Positions 13,731 to 21,694 of a DNA stretch of 22,462 bases are shown here, one piece after another (the stretch's first letter is position 1; every line of letters starts with the position of its first letter). The notes under the pieces are model-generated. The model did not search any database and was not told where the DNA came from. It was given only the letters and a program-made list of their open reading frames with translations. Source of the stretch: an uncultured Lachnospiraceae bacterium (GTDB lineage Bacteria > Bacillota_A > Clostridia > Lachnospirales > Lachnospiraceae); NCBI GenBank assembly GCA_902796775.1, contig CADBQK010000244.1:1-22462 (forward strand), written 5' to 3'. The position numbers and the translations under genes are program-made.

Positions 13731-16184
13731 ATGCGTTCTTTTAAGCAGCGTTTAGGAAGGGAGTGGCTTGTCTGGGACGGGGGAATGGGTACCCTGCTGC
13801 AGAAGGCAGGCCTGGCTCCCGGGCAGCTTCCGGAGACGTGGAATCTGGAAAACCCGGATAAAGTGATCGAGGCCCACAGAGCCTACCTGGAAGCAGGCTG
13901 TGATATCATCAATACCAATACCTTTGGGGCCAACCGGCTCAAGTTTCCGGAGAATCTGGCTGAGATTGTTACAGCTGGCGTATGTAATGCCAGAAAGGCA
14001 ATAGCGATGGCAGGCCGGGAAGCAGATGCTTATGCAGCTCTGGATATCGGTCCCTGCGGAAAGCTGCTGGCTCCGATGGGTGATCTGGCCTTTGAAGAAG
14101 CTGTTGAGCTGTTTGCGCAGGTCGTGCGTGCCGGTGCTGCGGCAGGAGCAGATCTGGTATTGATTGAGACGATGACAGACGCCTATGAGGCAAAGGCAGC
14201 TGTTCTGGCAGCGAAGGAGAATTGTGATCTCCCGGTTTGTACGACGGCTGCTTTTGATGCCAGGGGAAAGCTTCTGACTGGCGGGACGCCTGCTTCCTTT
14301 ACAGCTCTGATGGAGGGACTGGGTGTGGATGCCATTGGTATGAACTGCGGTCTGGGTCCGGTCCAGATGCTGCCGGCAGCCGAGGAGATGGTCCGGGCAG
14401 CCTCCATCCCGGTAATCGTGAATCCAAATGCGGGCCTTCCCAGACAGGAAGGGAACGAGACGGTTTACGATCTGACATGCGCTGATTTCTGTGAGGCGAT
14501 GGAGAAAATTGCCGCTCTGGGTGTACAAGTACTGGGCGGCTGCTGTGGAACGACTCCTGCCTATCTGAAGGAGATCGTGCAGTTATGCAGGCGCACCCCG
14601 TTTACCCCGCCTCAGAAAAAGGACAGGACCATTCTGTCTTCCTTTTCCCATGCACTGGAGATTGGCCAGACGCCGCTGCTTATCGGAGAGCGGATCAATC
14701 CGACCGGGGAAAAGCGCTTTAAGCAGGCGCTTCGGGAAGGTGATCTGGACTATATTATCGGGGAAGGATTGAAACAGGAAGAGGCAGGTGCACATATCCT
14801 GGATGTGAATGTAGGGCTTCCGGAGATTGATGAGCCGGCTATGATGGAAGAGGTTGTTGTCCGCCTGCAGAGTGTGACCGATCTGCCCCTGCAGATTGAT
14901 ACGACAAATATCGATGCCCTGGAGCGAGGGCTTCGTCTGTATAATGGAAAGGCACTGATCAATTCTGTAAACGGCAAGCAGGAAAGTATGGAAGCTGTTT
15001 TCCCTCTTGCAAAAAAATACGGCGCTCTCATTGTAGGCCTTTGCCTGGATGAAAATGGGATCCCGGCGGATGCGCAGGGGCGGATCCGGATTGCTGCGAA
15101 AATCATCGATACAGCAGCCTCTTACGGCATCGACAAGTCCCAGATCCTGATTGACGGACTATGTATGGCCGTTTCTTCTGATGACAGATCCGGACCTGTA
15201 ACACTGGAAACAGTACGGCGCTGCCGCCATGAGCTGGGGGTACATACGATTCTGGGTGTCTCCAATGTATCCTTCGGGCTTCCCAGACGAGAGATCCTGA
15301 ATGCCAGCTTTTTCTCACTGGCATTGTATGCAGGGCTGGACTGTGCGATCATCAATCCGGGTAATGAGGCGATGATGCGTGCCTATCGTTCGACCCTGGC
15401 CCTGTTGGGAAAGGATCCCCGGTGCATGGATTACATACAGGCTTGTGAACACTTTTCGGCAGGCATTGCAGCCGGCGGCACTGCAGCCGGGGGGAATCCT
15501 GCTGCCGGCCAGAACGGAGCTTCACACGGATCAAATGGTACACCTTCTTTTGTCAGCACGGACAGCGCTGCAGCCAGGCTTTCACTGAGTATTGAAAAAG
15601 GAATGACCAGCCAGGCTGCACAGGCCGCCAGGGAGGCACTGGTACAGACAGACGGGCTCACCCTGATCAACGATCAGCTGATTCCTGCTTTGGACCGTGT
15701 GGGAAAAGGTTTCGAGGAGGGAACACTGTTCCTGCCCCAGCTCCTGATGAGTGCGGAAGCAGCAAAGGCAGCATTTGAAGAAGTGAAGCTGTCAATGGCC
15801 GGTGAAAAGCGAGAGTCTAAAGGAAAGGTGATCCTGGCAACCGTTAAGAATGATATTCATGATATCGGAAAGAATATCGTCAAGATTCTGCTGGAGAATT
15901 ACGGATATGACGTAATCGATCTGGGCAATGATGTCCCGCCGGAGAAGATCGTAGAGACAGCAGTCCGTGAAGACATCCTTCTGGTCGGGCTCTCCGCCTT
16001 GATGACAACGACCGTTACCAGTATGGCTGAGACGATCCGCCAGCTCCATATCTCCCGTCCGCAGACAAAGGTCGTGGTAGGAGGTGCTGTTATGACACAG
16101 GAATACGCAGACTCCATCGGGGCAGATTGCTATGCCCGGGATGCCATGTCTACGGTACGTTATGCTGACAGCATCTTCCTTTAG
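13731..16184 (+). CDS. metH: Cobalamin-dependent methionine synthase lacking the reactivation domain
   Basis: MetH moves the methyl group of 5-methyltetrahydrofolate through cobalamin to homocysteine. Domains in order: homocysteine-binding barrel (about 1-285) with zinc ligands Cys206, Cys271 and Cys272 (G-M-N-C-G and G-G-C-C-G-T-T-P); pterin barrel (about 300-560) with G-E-R-I-N-P-T-G; a Gly/Ala/Ser-rich linker (about 577-607); the four-helix cap (about 610-690); and the Rossmann B12 domain with D-I-H-D-I-G-K-N, His710 being the lower cobalt ligand. It ends after that domain at 817 residues, versus about 1,200 for full-length MetH. I prefer the second of two adjacent ATGs (13728, 13731) because AGGAG then lies seven bases upstream. 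Confidence 0.95.
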   Translation: MRSFKQRLGREWLVWDGGMGTLLQKAGLAPGQLPETWNLENPDKVIEAHRAYLEAGCDIINTNTFGANRLKFPENLAEIVTAGVCNARKAIAMAGREADAYAALDIGPCGKLLAPMGDLAFEEAVELFAQVVRAGAAAGADLVLIETMTDAYEAKAAVLAAKENCDLPVCTTAAFDARGKLLTGGTPASFTALMEGLGVDAIGMNCGLGPVQMLPAAEEMVRAASIPVIVNPNAGLPRQEGNETVYDLTCADFCEAMEKIAALGVQVLGGCCGTTPAYLKEIVQLCRRTPFTPPQKKDRTILSSFSHALEIGQTPLLIGERINPTGEKRFKQALREGDLDYIIGEGLKQEEAGAHILDVNVGLPEIDEPAMMEEVVVRLQSVTDLPLQIDTTNIDALERGLRLYNGKALINSVNGKQESMEAVFPLAKKYGALIVGLCLDENGIPADAQGRIRIAAKIIDTAASYGIDKSQILIDGLCMAVSSDDRSGPVTLETVRRCRHELGVHTILGVSNVSFGLPRREILNASFFSLALYAGLDCAIINPGNEAMMRAYRSTLALLGKDPRCMDYIQACEHFSAGIAAGGTAAGGNPAAGQNGASHGSNGTPSFVSTDSAAARLSLSIEKGMTSQAAQAAREALVQTDGLTLINDQLIPALDRVGKGFEEGTLFLPQLLMSAEAAKAAFEEVKLSMAGEKRESKGKVILATVKNDIHDIGKNIVKILLENYGYDVIDLGNDVPPEKIVETAVREDILLVGLSALMTTTVTSMAETIRQLHISRPQTKVVVGGAVMTQEYADSIGADCYARDAMSTVRYADSIFL

Positions 16185-16289
16185 AAGGGGATCCCGCATT
16201 TTTACTGACACTGTTCAATGGAAACTTTCTGAAGAACGACAGATCATGAATGAAATCAGACAGCTGATTCTTAACATGGAGGTTACAGT

Positions 16290-17003
16290 ATGATACAGGA
16301 AGAGATCAGAAAGGAGCTGTTTCATCTTCAGGATGAGAAGTACCGGGATTTCCAGAAAAAACTCATCCCTGCTATCGACCCTGACACTGTGATCGGGGTA
16401 AGGACGCCGGCACTGCGGCAATATGCAAAACAGCTGGTAAAGAGGGCAGATATCCAGGCATTTCTGGACGATCTTCCGCATCAGTATTTTGATGAAAACC
16501 AGCTGCATGCTTTCGTTATATCCGGAATGAAAGATTATGAGCAGTGTATGCAGGAAGTCATCCGTTTTCTTCCGTATGTAGACAACTGGGCTACCTGTGA
16601 CCAGCTGTCTCCGAAGGTGTTTAAAAAGCATCGTGCTGAGCTTATGCAGATGATAAAGATATGGATATGTTCCGAAAAAACCTTCACCATCCGGTTTGCC
16701 ATCGGGATGCTGATGGAACACTTTCTGGATGAGGATTTCGATCCTGTATATCCGGCAATGGCTGCCGGTGTCCGGTCGGAAGAATACTATGTGAATATGA
16801 TGATCGCCTGGTATTTTGCTACTGCTCTGGCTAAGCAGTATGTGTCAGCTATCGGGTTTATCGAGCAGCAGCAGCTGGATGTCTGGACACATAATAAAGC
16901 CATACAGAAATCCCTGGAGAGCTATCGTATCACTCCGGAGCAGAAAGAGTATCTGAAGACATTGAAAATAAAGAAGAAGAAAGGGCAGCAGTCTGTCAAC
17001 TAA
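16290..17003 (+). CDS. AlkD-like DNA alkylation repair protein
   Basis: A 237-residue all-helical HEAT-like repeat protein of the AlkC/AlkD superfamily. Typical blocks are G-V-R-T-P-A-L-R-x-Y-A-K near residue 36, the V-D-N-W-A-T-C-D-Q-L block near 107, the F-A-I-G-M-L-M repeat helix and the A-W-Y-F-A-T-A-L-A helix. AlkD-type enzymes excise positively charged N3/N7-alkylated bases without flipping them. The C-terminus is Lys-rich. GGAGG at 16278-16282 precedes the ATG by seven bases. A 15-codon open frame in front of it overlaps this start. Confidence 0.9.
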   Translation: MIQEEIRKELFHLQDEKYRDFQKKLIPAIDPDTVIGVRTPALRQYAKQLVKRADIQAFLDDLPHQYFDENQLHAFVISGMKDYEQCMQEVIRFLPYVDNWATCDQLSPKVFKKHRAELMQMIKIWICSEKTFTIRFAIGMLMEHFLDEDFDPVYPAMAAGVRSEEYYVNMMIAWYFATALAKQYVSAIGFIEQQQLDVWTHNKAIQKSLESYRITPEQKEYLKTLKIKKKKGQQSVN

Positions 17004-17069
17004 TTCTGGTGGGCGGATCGGAGAAGCTGTATTCTTTGAAAACAGTATAGAATAAATATTTCAGTAATC

Positions 17070-17109
17070 AGACCTTGACAAATCACTTGTCAGGGTCTAT
17101 ATTTTCTTT
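17070..17109 (+). terminator. Intrinsic terminator after the AlkD-like gene
   Basis: AGACCTTGACAA (17070-17081) pairs with TTGTCAGGGTCT (17087-17098), twelve pairs with one G-U and a five-base loop, followed by ATATTTTCTTTC. The minus strand has no clear U tract, so it mainly serves the plus-strand gene. Confidence 0.8.
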
Positions 17110-17143
17110 CAAACAGCATATATTTCCTATGTGCTTACTAGGA

Positions 17144-18181
17144 TTATGCCAGCTGCAGCAATACCTGGATACGTCCTCCGCAGACCATCCCTTCCTCTGA
17201 TGCGGTTTCAGGAGTGATATTTACTTCCAGAATATGCAGAGTGCGGGTTGTCTTTTCCATCATATACAGAGCCTGTTGGATCACATACATTTCCGTACAG
17301 CCTCCCCCGATGGTGCCTGTAATGGAGCCGTCCTGACGGACCAGCATTTTGGTGCCGATATTGCGGGGAGCAGATCCGCGTTTGGAAATGATGGTAGCCA
17401 GAACTCTTTTCTGCTCTTCTCTTTCGCGAAGTGAAGCGAGGAGTTTTTGCTGAAAGCTCAGGCTGCTGCCGAGTTTCTTTTCTACGGAAACGATCTGGGC
17501 AAAGATGGAGATCGCAATCTCGGCTGGTGTCTCAGCTCCGATTGAGAGACCTATGGGAGCGTGAAGTGTGTCAAGCTGACTGGCGGGGACTCCATCTGCA
17601 AGCAGGCTCTCTTTTAACAGAGCCACCCTGCTGCGGCTCCCCATCATACCGGCATAAGCATATGGTTTTGCAAATATCTCGAGGAGACATTCTTTATCGA
17701 AGCGGTGGCCTCTGGTTACAATGACAAAGTAGGTATCCAGGTCGGAGGAAATGCCTCGGAGTGCTTCATCAAAAGGGGAGCAGAGTACGGTATCCGCACC
17801 GGCCTCACAGGCCTGCCGGGCAAAGTCCGGCCGGTCGTCAATACAGGTCACATGCATGTCTGTCATTTTTCCCAGCTGGATAATGGGGATCGAGACATGC
17901 CCGGCTCCGCAGATGACCAGTTTTTTTACGCCTCCGAGAATCTCACAGTAAACAGACTGCCCCTCTATGGTAAGGATACAGCTTTTTCTGACATTGCAGA
18001 TTTCTTCTGTATGTGCGGGCAGAAAAGCCTTAGAAACACTGCCATCCCTTTCAGTTCCCGGCCAGAAGAGGGCCTGACCGGAAAACACAGCCATCTCGCC
18101 GGCATGTGTTCCGGTCAAAACAGCAGCGGCGATGTTTTTCTGATGATTATCCAGAGCAGCGATTGCTTCATAGACGTTCAA
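17144..18181 (-). CDS. XdhC-family protein with rearranged domain order
   Basis: A 345-residue XdhC/CoxI-family protein; such proteins sulfurate and insert molybdenum cofactor into xanthine dehydrogenase-type hydroxylases. Residues 86-235 are the Rossmann domain (I-C-G-A-G-H-V-S at 90-97, I-D-D-R-P, G-M-M-G-S-R-S-R, then G-L-S-I-G-A-E-T-P-A-E-I-A). The XdhC_CoxI signature, normally N-terminal, is at the C-terminus: G-S-A-P-R at 269-273, G-T-I-G-G-G at 289-294, M-V-C-G-G at 332-336. The first 85 residues lack those motifs. The start is a TTG at 18181 behind AAAGGAG with seven-base spacing; an upstream GTG at 18211 would put this ribosome site inside the gene. No molybdenum hydroxylase gene is in the window. 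Confidence 0.87.
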   Translation of the reverse strand: MNVYEAIAALDNHQKNIAAAVLTGTHAGEMAVFSGQALFWPGTERDGSVSKAFLPAHTEEICNVRKSCILTIEGQSVYCEILGGVKKLVICGAGHVSIPIIQLGKMTDMHVTCIDDRPDFARQACEAGADTVLCSPFDEALRGISSDLDTYFVIVTRGHRFDKECLLEIFAKPYAYAGMMGSRSRVALLKESLLADGVPASQLDTLHAPIGLSIGAETPAEIAISIFAQIVSVEKKLGSSLSFQQKLLASLREREEQKRVLATIISKRGSAPRNIGTKMLVRQDGSITGTIGGGCTEMYVIQQALYMMEKTTRTLHILEVNITPETASEEGMVCGGRIQVLLQLA

Positions 18182-18230
18182 GGCAAAACTCCTTTCAACT
18201 GTTATCGGCACTGTGAATCAGCACTTTTCA

Positions 18231-18259
18231 TTGACAAAGCATTTTCGTTATTATATCAT
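18231..18259 (+). promoter_or_regulatory. Sigma-A-type promoter of the ABC transporter operon
   Basis: A perfect TTGACA (18231-18236), a 17-base spacer and TATCAT (18254-18259), giving a start near 18266 and a 30-base leader. A minus-strand TATAAT (18250-18255) overlaps this -10 and could serve the divergent XdhC gene, though I see no good -35 for it. Confidence 0.75.
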
Positions 18260-18295
18260 GATACAAGTGTCTAAAACAGAGGGGTGATCTACCTT

Positions 18296-18955
18296 TTGAA
18301 CTGGAATTTTATCATAGAAAATCTCGGCTTGTACCGAAGGGCAGCGGCGCTGACGGTACGACTTGGCATAGCTGGTATCATTCTGTCGATCCTGATCGGT
18401 CTGATCTGTGCACTGGTACAGTATTATAAGGTACCGGTGCTTAAGACGATCGCCGGGGTCTACATTGAGGTCAGCAGGAATACACCGCTCCTCATCCAGC
18501 TTTTTTTCATATATTACGGACTTCCGAAAATCGGTATCATGACCAACCCGCAGACATGCGGGATCGCCGGTCTGGCTTTTCTGGGCGGCAGCTACATGGC
18601 AGAGGCCTTCCGGAGCGGTCTGGAGTCTGTGGAAAAGATCCAGACAGAGAGTGCCTACAGTCTGGGGATGAGTAATGCCCAGGCGATGCGTTACATTATA
18701 CTGCCGCAGGCCATGGCGGTAAGTATACCGGCTTTTGTGGCGAATATCATTTTTCTTCTTAAGGAGACCAGCGTATTCAGCGCAGTAAGCCTGATGGATC
18801 TGATGTTTACGGCAAAGGATCTGATCGGTTTGTATTATAAGACGACAGAGAGTCTGTTTCTTCTGGTTGTCTTTTACCTGATCATTCTGCTGCCGGTTTC
18901 GATCCTCGGGAGTGTTGTAGAGAGGAGGATGCGTTATGCCGGATTTGGGTCTTAA
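18296..18955 (+). CDS. Polar amino-acid ABC transporter permease 1
   Basis: A 219-residue HisM/GlnP-family inner-membrane permease with about five membrane helices. The loop that contacts the ATPase is E-A-F-R-S-G-L-E-S-V followed by E-S-A-Y-S-L-G-M-S-N-A-Q-A and I-I-L-P-Q-A. The periplasmic-side R-N-T-P-L-L-I-Q-L-F-F block is typical of amino-acid permeases. I place the start at TTG 18296 (M-N-W-N-F-I-I-E-N), behind a ribosome site GAGGGGTGATC that matches the 16S tail nearly fully; a GTG at 18284 would lie inside that site. It overlaps the next permease by 20 bases. Confidence 0.93.
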   Translation: MNWNFIIENLGLYRRAAALTVRLGIAGIILSILIGLICALVQYYKVPVLKTIAGVYIEVSRNTPLLIQLFFIYYGLPKIGIMTNPQTCGIAGLAFLGGSYMAEAFRSGLESVEKIQTESAYSLGMSNAQAMRYIILPQAMAVSIPAFVANIIFLLKETSVFSAVSLMDLMFTAKDLIGLYYKTTESLFLLVVFYLIILLPVSILGSVVERRMRYAGFGS

Positions 18956-19610
18956 CGTCCTCTTCAAAGGCAAAAACATGATCCGGCTTCTGGGCGGCCT
19001 CTGGGTGGCTTTGCGCATCAGCCTGATCTCGGTGGCGCTGTGTATACCGCTTGGTATTCTGGCAGGCATTCTGATGACATTCAAAAACCCCATCCTGAAG
19101 GCGGTTATGCGTGTCTATCTGGAATTCATCCGGATTATGCCGCAGCTGGTATTGTTGTTTATCGTTTTTTTTGGTTCTACCAGGAGCCTGGGGATCAACA
19201 TATCCGGAGAACTATCCTCCATTATAGTCTTTACCCTCTGGGGGACGGCGGAAATGGGAGATCTGGTACGCGGGGCGCTGGAGTCGATCCCGAAGCACCA
19301 GTATGAGAGCGGGGAGGCGCTGGGTTTTACCAGCATGCAGATCTTCTTTTATATTGTTATTCCGCAGGCGGTACGCCGCCTGATCCCCCTGTCGATCAAC
19401 CTGATTACCAGGATGATCAAGACGACCAGCCTGATCCTGATGATCGGGGTAGTGGAGGTGCTCAAGGTTTCCCAGCAGATCATTGAGGCAAACCGTATGA
19501 GCAGCCCAAATGCAGCTTTCGGTGTGTATCTGACGATTTTTGTCATGTATTTTCTGGCCTGCTGGCCGATCAGCCTGCTGGCCAGGCGGCTGGAAAAGAA
19601 GTGGAGATAG
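18936..19610 (+). CDS. Polar amino-acid ABC transporter permease 2
   Basis: A 224-residue partner permease of the same HisM/GlnP family, forming a heterodimer with the preceding one. It has E-F-I-R-I-M-P-Q-L-V-L-L-F in place of the usual R-x-T-P-x-L-x-Q and the ATPase-contact loop G-A-L-E-S-I-P-K-H-Q-Y-E-S-G-E-A-L-G-F-T. The ATG follows GAGAGGAGG at about 18921-18929 within the end of the preceding gene, so translation is coupled. Confidence 0.93.
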   Translation: MPDLGLNVLFKGKNMIRLLGGLWVALRISLISVALCIPLGILAGILMTFKNPILKAVMRVYLEFIRIMPQLVLLFIVFFGSTRSLGINISGELSSIIVFTLWGTAEMGDLVRGALESIPKHQYESGEALGFTSMQIFFYIVIPQAVRRLIPLSINLITRMIKTTSLILMIGVVEVLKVSQQIIEANRMSSPNAAFGVYLTIFVMYFLACWPISLLARRLEKKWR

Positions 19611-19626
19611 AGGGAGGTGAACGCAT

Positions 19627-20382
19627 CTGGCAGAAGTATTACTTGAGGTGAAGCAGCTTGTGAAACAGTTCGGTGACGATGTGATTCTGAACGGGATCGA
19701 TCTTTGCGTCCATAAAGGTGAGGTCATCGTTGTAATCGGACCAAGCGGCTGCGGGAAAAGCACTCTTTTGCGATGCATCAATGCTCTGGAGCCGATCCAG
19801 GGCGGAGAGATCCTCCTGGAGGGACAGCCGGTTGACAGAAGCGGCAAAAATCTGGCGAGTATCCGCCAGAAGATCGGGATGGTCTTTCAGAGCTATGAGC
19901 TGTTTCCGCATTTGACCGTACTGCGGAATGTAACCATTGCACCCTGTAAAGTACAGGGACGGGATCGGATCGAGGTGGAGGCTGAGGCAAAGCAGCTCCT
20001 TGAGCGTGTAGGCCTTTCCGGGAAGGAAAACAGCTTCCCGAGGGAGCTTTCCGGCGGACAGAAGCAGAGAGTAGCAATCGTACGGGCTCTGTGTATGCAT
20101 CCGGAGATCCTGCTTTTTGATGAAGTAACTGCAGCGCTGGATCCTGAGATGGTGCGGGAGGTACTGGACGTTGTACTGGAACTGGCCAGACAGGGCAGGA
20201 CAATGCTGATCGTAACGCACGAGATGCAGTTCGCCCGGGCGATTGCGGACCGGATCATCTTTATCGACAGCGGAAAGATCGTGGAGGAAGCGCCGCCTGC
20301 GCAGTTCTTCGACCATCCGCAGTCCGAAAGGGCAAAGCAGTTTTTGAACATGTTCACGTATGAAGAAGTCAGAGGTAATTAA
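19627..20382 (+). CDS. Polar amino-acid ABC transporter ATPase (probable CTG start)
   Basis: The ATP-binding subunit, with Walker A G-P-S-G-C-G-K-S-T, Q-loop V-F-Q-S-Y-E-L-F, signature L-S-G-G-Q-K-Q-R, Walker B I-L-L-F-D-E-V and the H-loop T-H-E-M; these match the GlnQ/HisP class. Homologues begin close to L-L-E-V-K-x-L-x-K-x-F-G, yet the first ordinary start codon in frame, GTG 19648, falls within that block and has no ribosome site. A strong GGGAGGTGA site at 19612-19620 lies nine bases before a CTG at 19627, and an in-frame TGA at 19618 excludes anything further upstream. I therefore place the start at CTG 19627 (251 residues). The core gene is certain; the start is likely but unproven. 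Confidence 0.93.
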   Translation: MAEVLLEVKQLVKQFGDDVILNGIDLCVHKGEVIVVIGPSGCGKSTLLRCINALEPIQGGEILLEGQPVDRSGKNLASIRQKIGMVFQSYELFPHLTVLRNVTIAPCKVQGRDRIEVEAEAKQLLERVGLSGKENSFPRELSGGQKQRVAIVRALCMHPEILLFDEVTAALDPEMVREVLDVVLELARQGRTMLIVTHEMQFARAIADRIIFIDSGKIVEEAPPAQFFDHPQSERAKQFLNMFTYEEVRGN

Positions 20383-20393
20383 AGGAGGAAAAC

Positions 20394-21305
20394 ATGAAGA
20401 AGTTGAATAAGTTGGCGGCAATGGCAGCAGCGCTTGTGATGACGTTTTCTTTAGCAGCCTGCGGCGGCTCAGGCTCCGGGGGCAGCTCGTCTGCAGCACC
20501 GGCTCCGGCAGAGAGCACAGCGGAGACAGAGGCAGCAGCGGATTCCGGACAGGTATTCCGGACGCTGGATGAGATCAAAGAGAGCGGCACGATCAATATT
20601 GGTGTTTTTTCTGATAAAAACCCCTTTGGTTACGTGGATGAAAACGGTGATTACCAGGGGTATGATGTTTACTTTGCCAACCGTCTGGGACAGGATCTGG
20701 GCGTAGAGATCAACTATGTATCGACAGAAGCAGCGAACCGTGTGGAATATCTGCAGACTGGTAAGGTGGATATCATTCTCGCGAATTTTACCGTAACGGC
20801 AGAAAGAGCAGAGCAGGTAGATTTTGCCCTGCCTTATATGAATGTCTCCCTGGGTGTTGTCTCTCCGGACAGCAGAGTAATTGAGAGCCTGGATGATCTG
20901 GGCGATGGTGATCAGGTTATCGTTATCTCCGGAACAACTGCAGAGACTTATCTGACTGAGAATGGCTTCTCCGATAAGCTGCAGAAATATGATACCTATG
21001 CCAATGCAAAGAATGCACTGCAGAATGGCAATGCTGTCTGTTGGGCAAATGATAATACCGAAGTTATTGCATTCGCACAGCAGAATGAAGGTTTCACAGT
21101 CGGTATTCCCGAGCTTGGCAGCAAGGACACCATTGCTCCTGCTGTTTCAAAGGGGAACACCACACTTCTTGACTGGATCAATGAAGAGATCATCACGCTC
21201 GGGAAAGAGCAGTTCTTCCATAATGATTACAGAGCCACCCTGCTGGATACATATGGCGAGGACTATATGGACAGCCTTGTAGTAGAAGGCGGAAAGGTTG
21301 AGTAA
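20394..21305 (+). CDS. Amino-acid-binding lipoprotein, probable cysteine receptor
   Basis: A 303-residue extracellular solute-binding protein of family 3. The signal peptide ends at a lipobox L-A-A-C with Cys23 as lipid anchor, followed by a Gly/Ser/Ala/Glu linker to about residue 55. The binding domain contains N-P-F-G-Y-V-D-E-N-G, E-A-A-N-R-V-E-Y-L, V-D-I-I-L-A-N-F-T, E-R-A-E-Q-V-D-F and a terminal V-V-E-G-G-K-V. From memory these blocks match Campylobacter CjaA/Cj0982, a cysteine-binding protein, more closely than glutamine or arginine receptors. Cysteine or a related sulfur amino acid is thus the likely ligand; this is an inference. It starts 11 bases after the ATPase. Confidence 0.9.
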   Translation: MKKLNKLAAMAAALVMTFSLAACGGSGSGGSSSAAPAPAESTAETEAAADSGQVFRTLDEIKESGTINIGVFSDKNPFGYVDENGDYQGYDVYFANRLGQDLGVEINYVSTEAANRVEYLQTGKVDIILANFTVTAERAEQVDFALPYMNVSLGVVSPDSRVIESLDDLGDGDQVIVISGTTAETYLTENGFSDKLQKYDTYANAKNALQNGNAVCWANDNTEVIAFAQQNEGFTVGIPELGSKDTIAPAVSKGNTTLLDWINEEIITLGKEQFFHNDYRATLLDTYGEDYMDSLVVEGGKVE

Positions 21306-21318
21306 GGAGACGCAGCAT

Positions 21319-21570
21319 ATGGCCAGAGCGAGGAGAACAAGAAAAGAAATACTGATAGCAAAGATGGAGAAGCTGGATCAGCAGATCAATAATCTCCAGA
21401 AGAAGATGGTCGCTCTGCAGGATGAGCAGGATAAGCTGGCTAAGCAGGTGGCCAGTATCGAGGCGGCTGAAAAGAAGGCAGATGAAGAGAGGGAGCAGAA
21501 AGAGCTCCTGAGAATGATCCGCCGTTCCGGCAAATCCAAAGAAGAGATCAAAGAATTTTTAGGCGTCTGA
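21319..21570 (+). CDS. Small coiled-coil protein at the end of the ABC operon
   Basis: An 83-residue highly charged protein: basic N-terminus (M-A-R-A-R-R-T-R-K), a continuous coiled coil over about residues 10-62 with heptad-like spacing of Ile/Leu/Met/Val, and a C-terminal helix with S-G-K-S-K-E-E-I-K-E-F-L. The ATG follows AAGGAG at 21304-21309 with nine-base spacing, 13 bases after the receptor stop; a TTG at 21298 lies before that site and is less likely. There are no membrane segments. I do not recognise a family. It is the last gene before the terminator and so is probably co-transcribed with the transporter. Confidence 0.75.
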   Translation: MARARRTRKEILIAKMEKLDQQINNLQKKMVALQDEQDKLAKQVASIEAAEKKADEEREQKELLRMIRRSGKSKEEIKEFLGV

Positions 21571-21598
21571 TCAATCGTTTAAACACGAAATCAGGATA

Positions 21599-21631
21599 CC
21601 CCCGGAGGCTTCCGGCTTCCGGGGGATTTTT
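21599..21631 (+). terminator. Strong intrinsic terminator of the ABC operon
   Basis: CCCCCGGAGGC (21599-21609) pairs with GCTTCCGGGGG (21615-21625) through eleven pairs including one G-U, with a five-base loop, followed by A and five T bases (21627-21631). Confidence 0.9.
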
Positions 21632-21694
21632 AGAAGCCACAGTCAGGAATGGGAAATCCGATAAGGATGAAGGAATAGGAGTGAACGAACAAAG

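Noticed and set aside
18182..18211. Upstream GTG as start of the XdhC protein
   Set aside because: It would place the strong AAAGGAG ribosome site inside the gene; the TTG at 18181 is correctly spaced from it.
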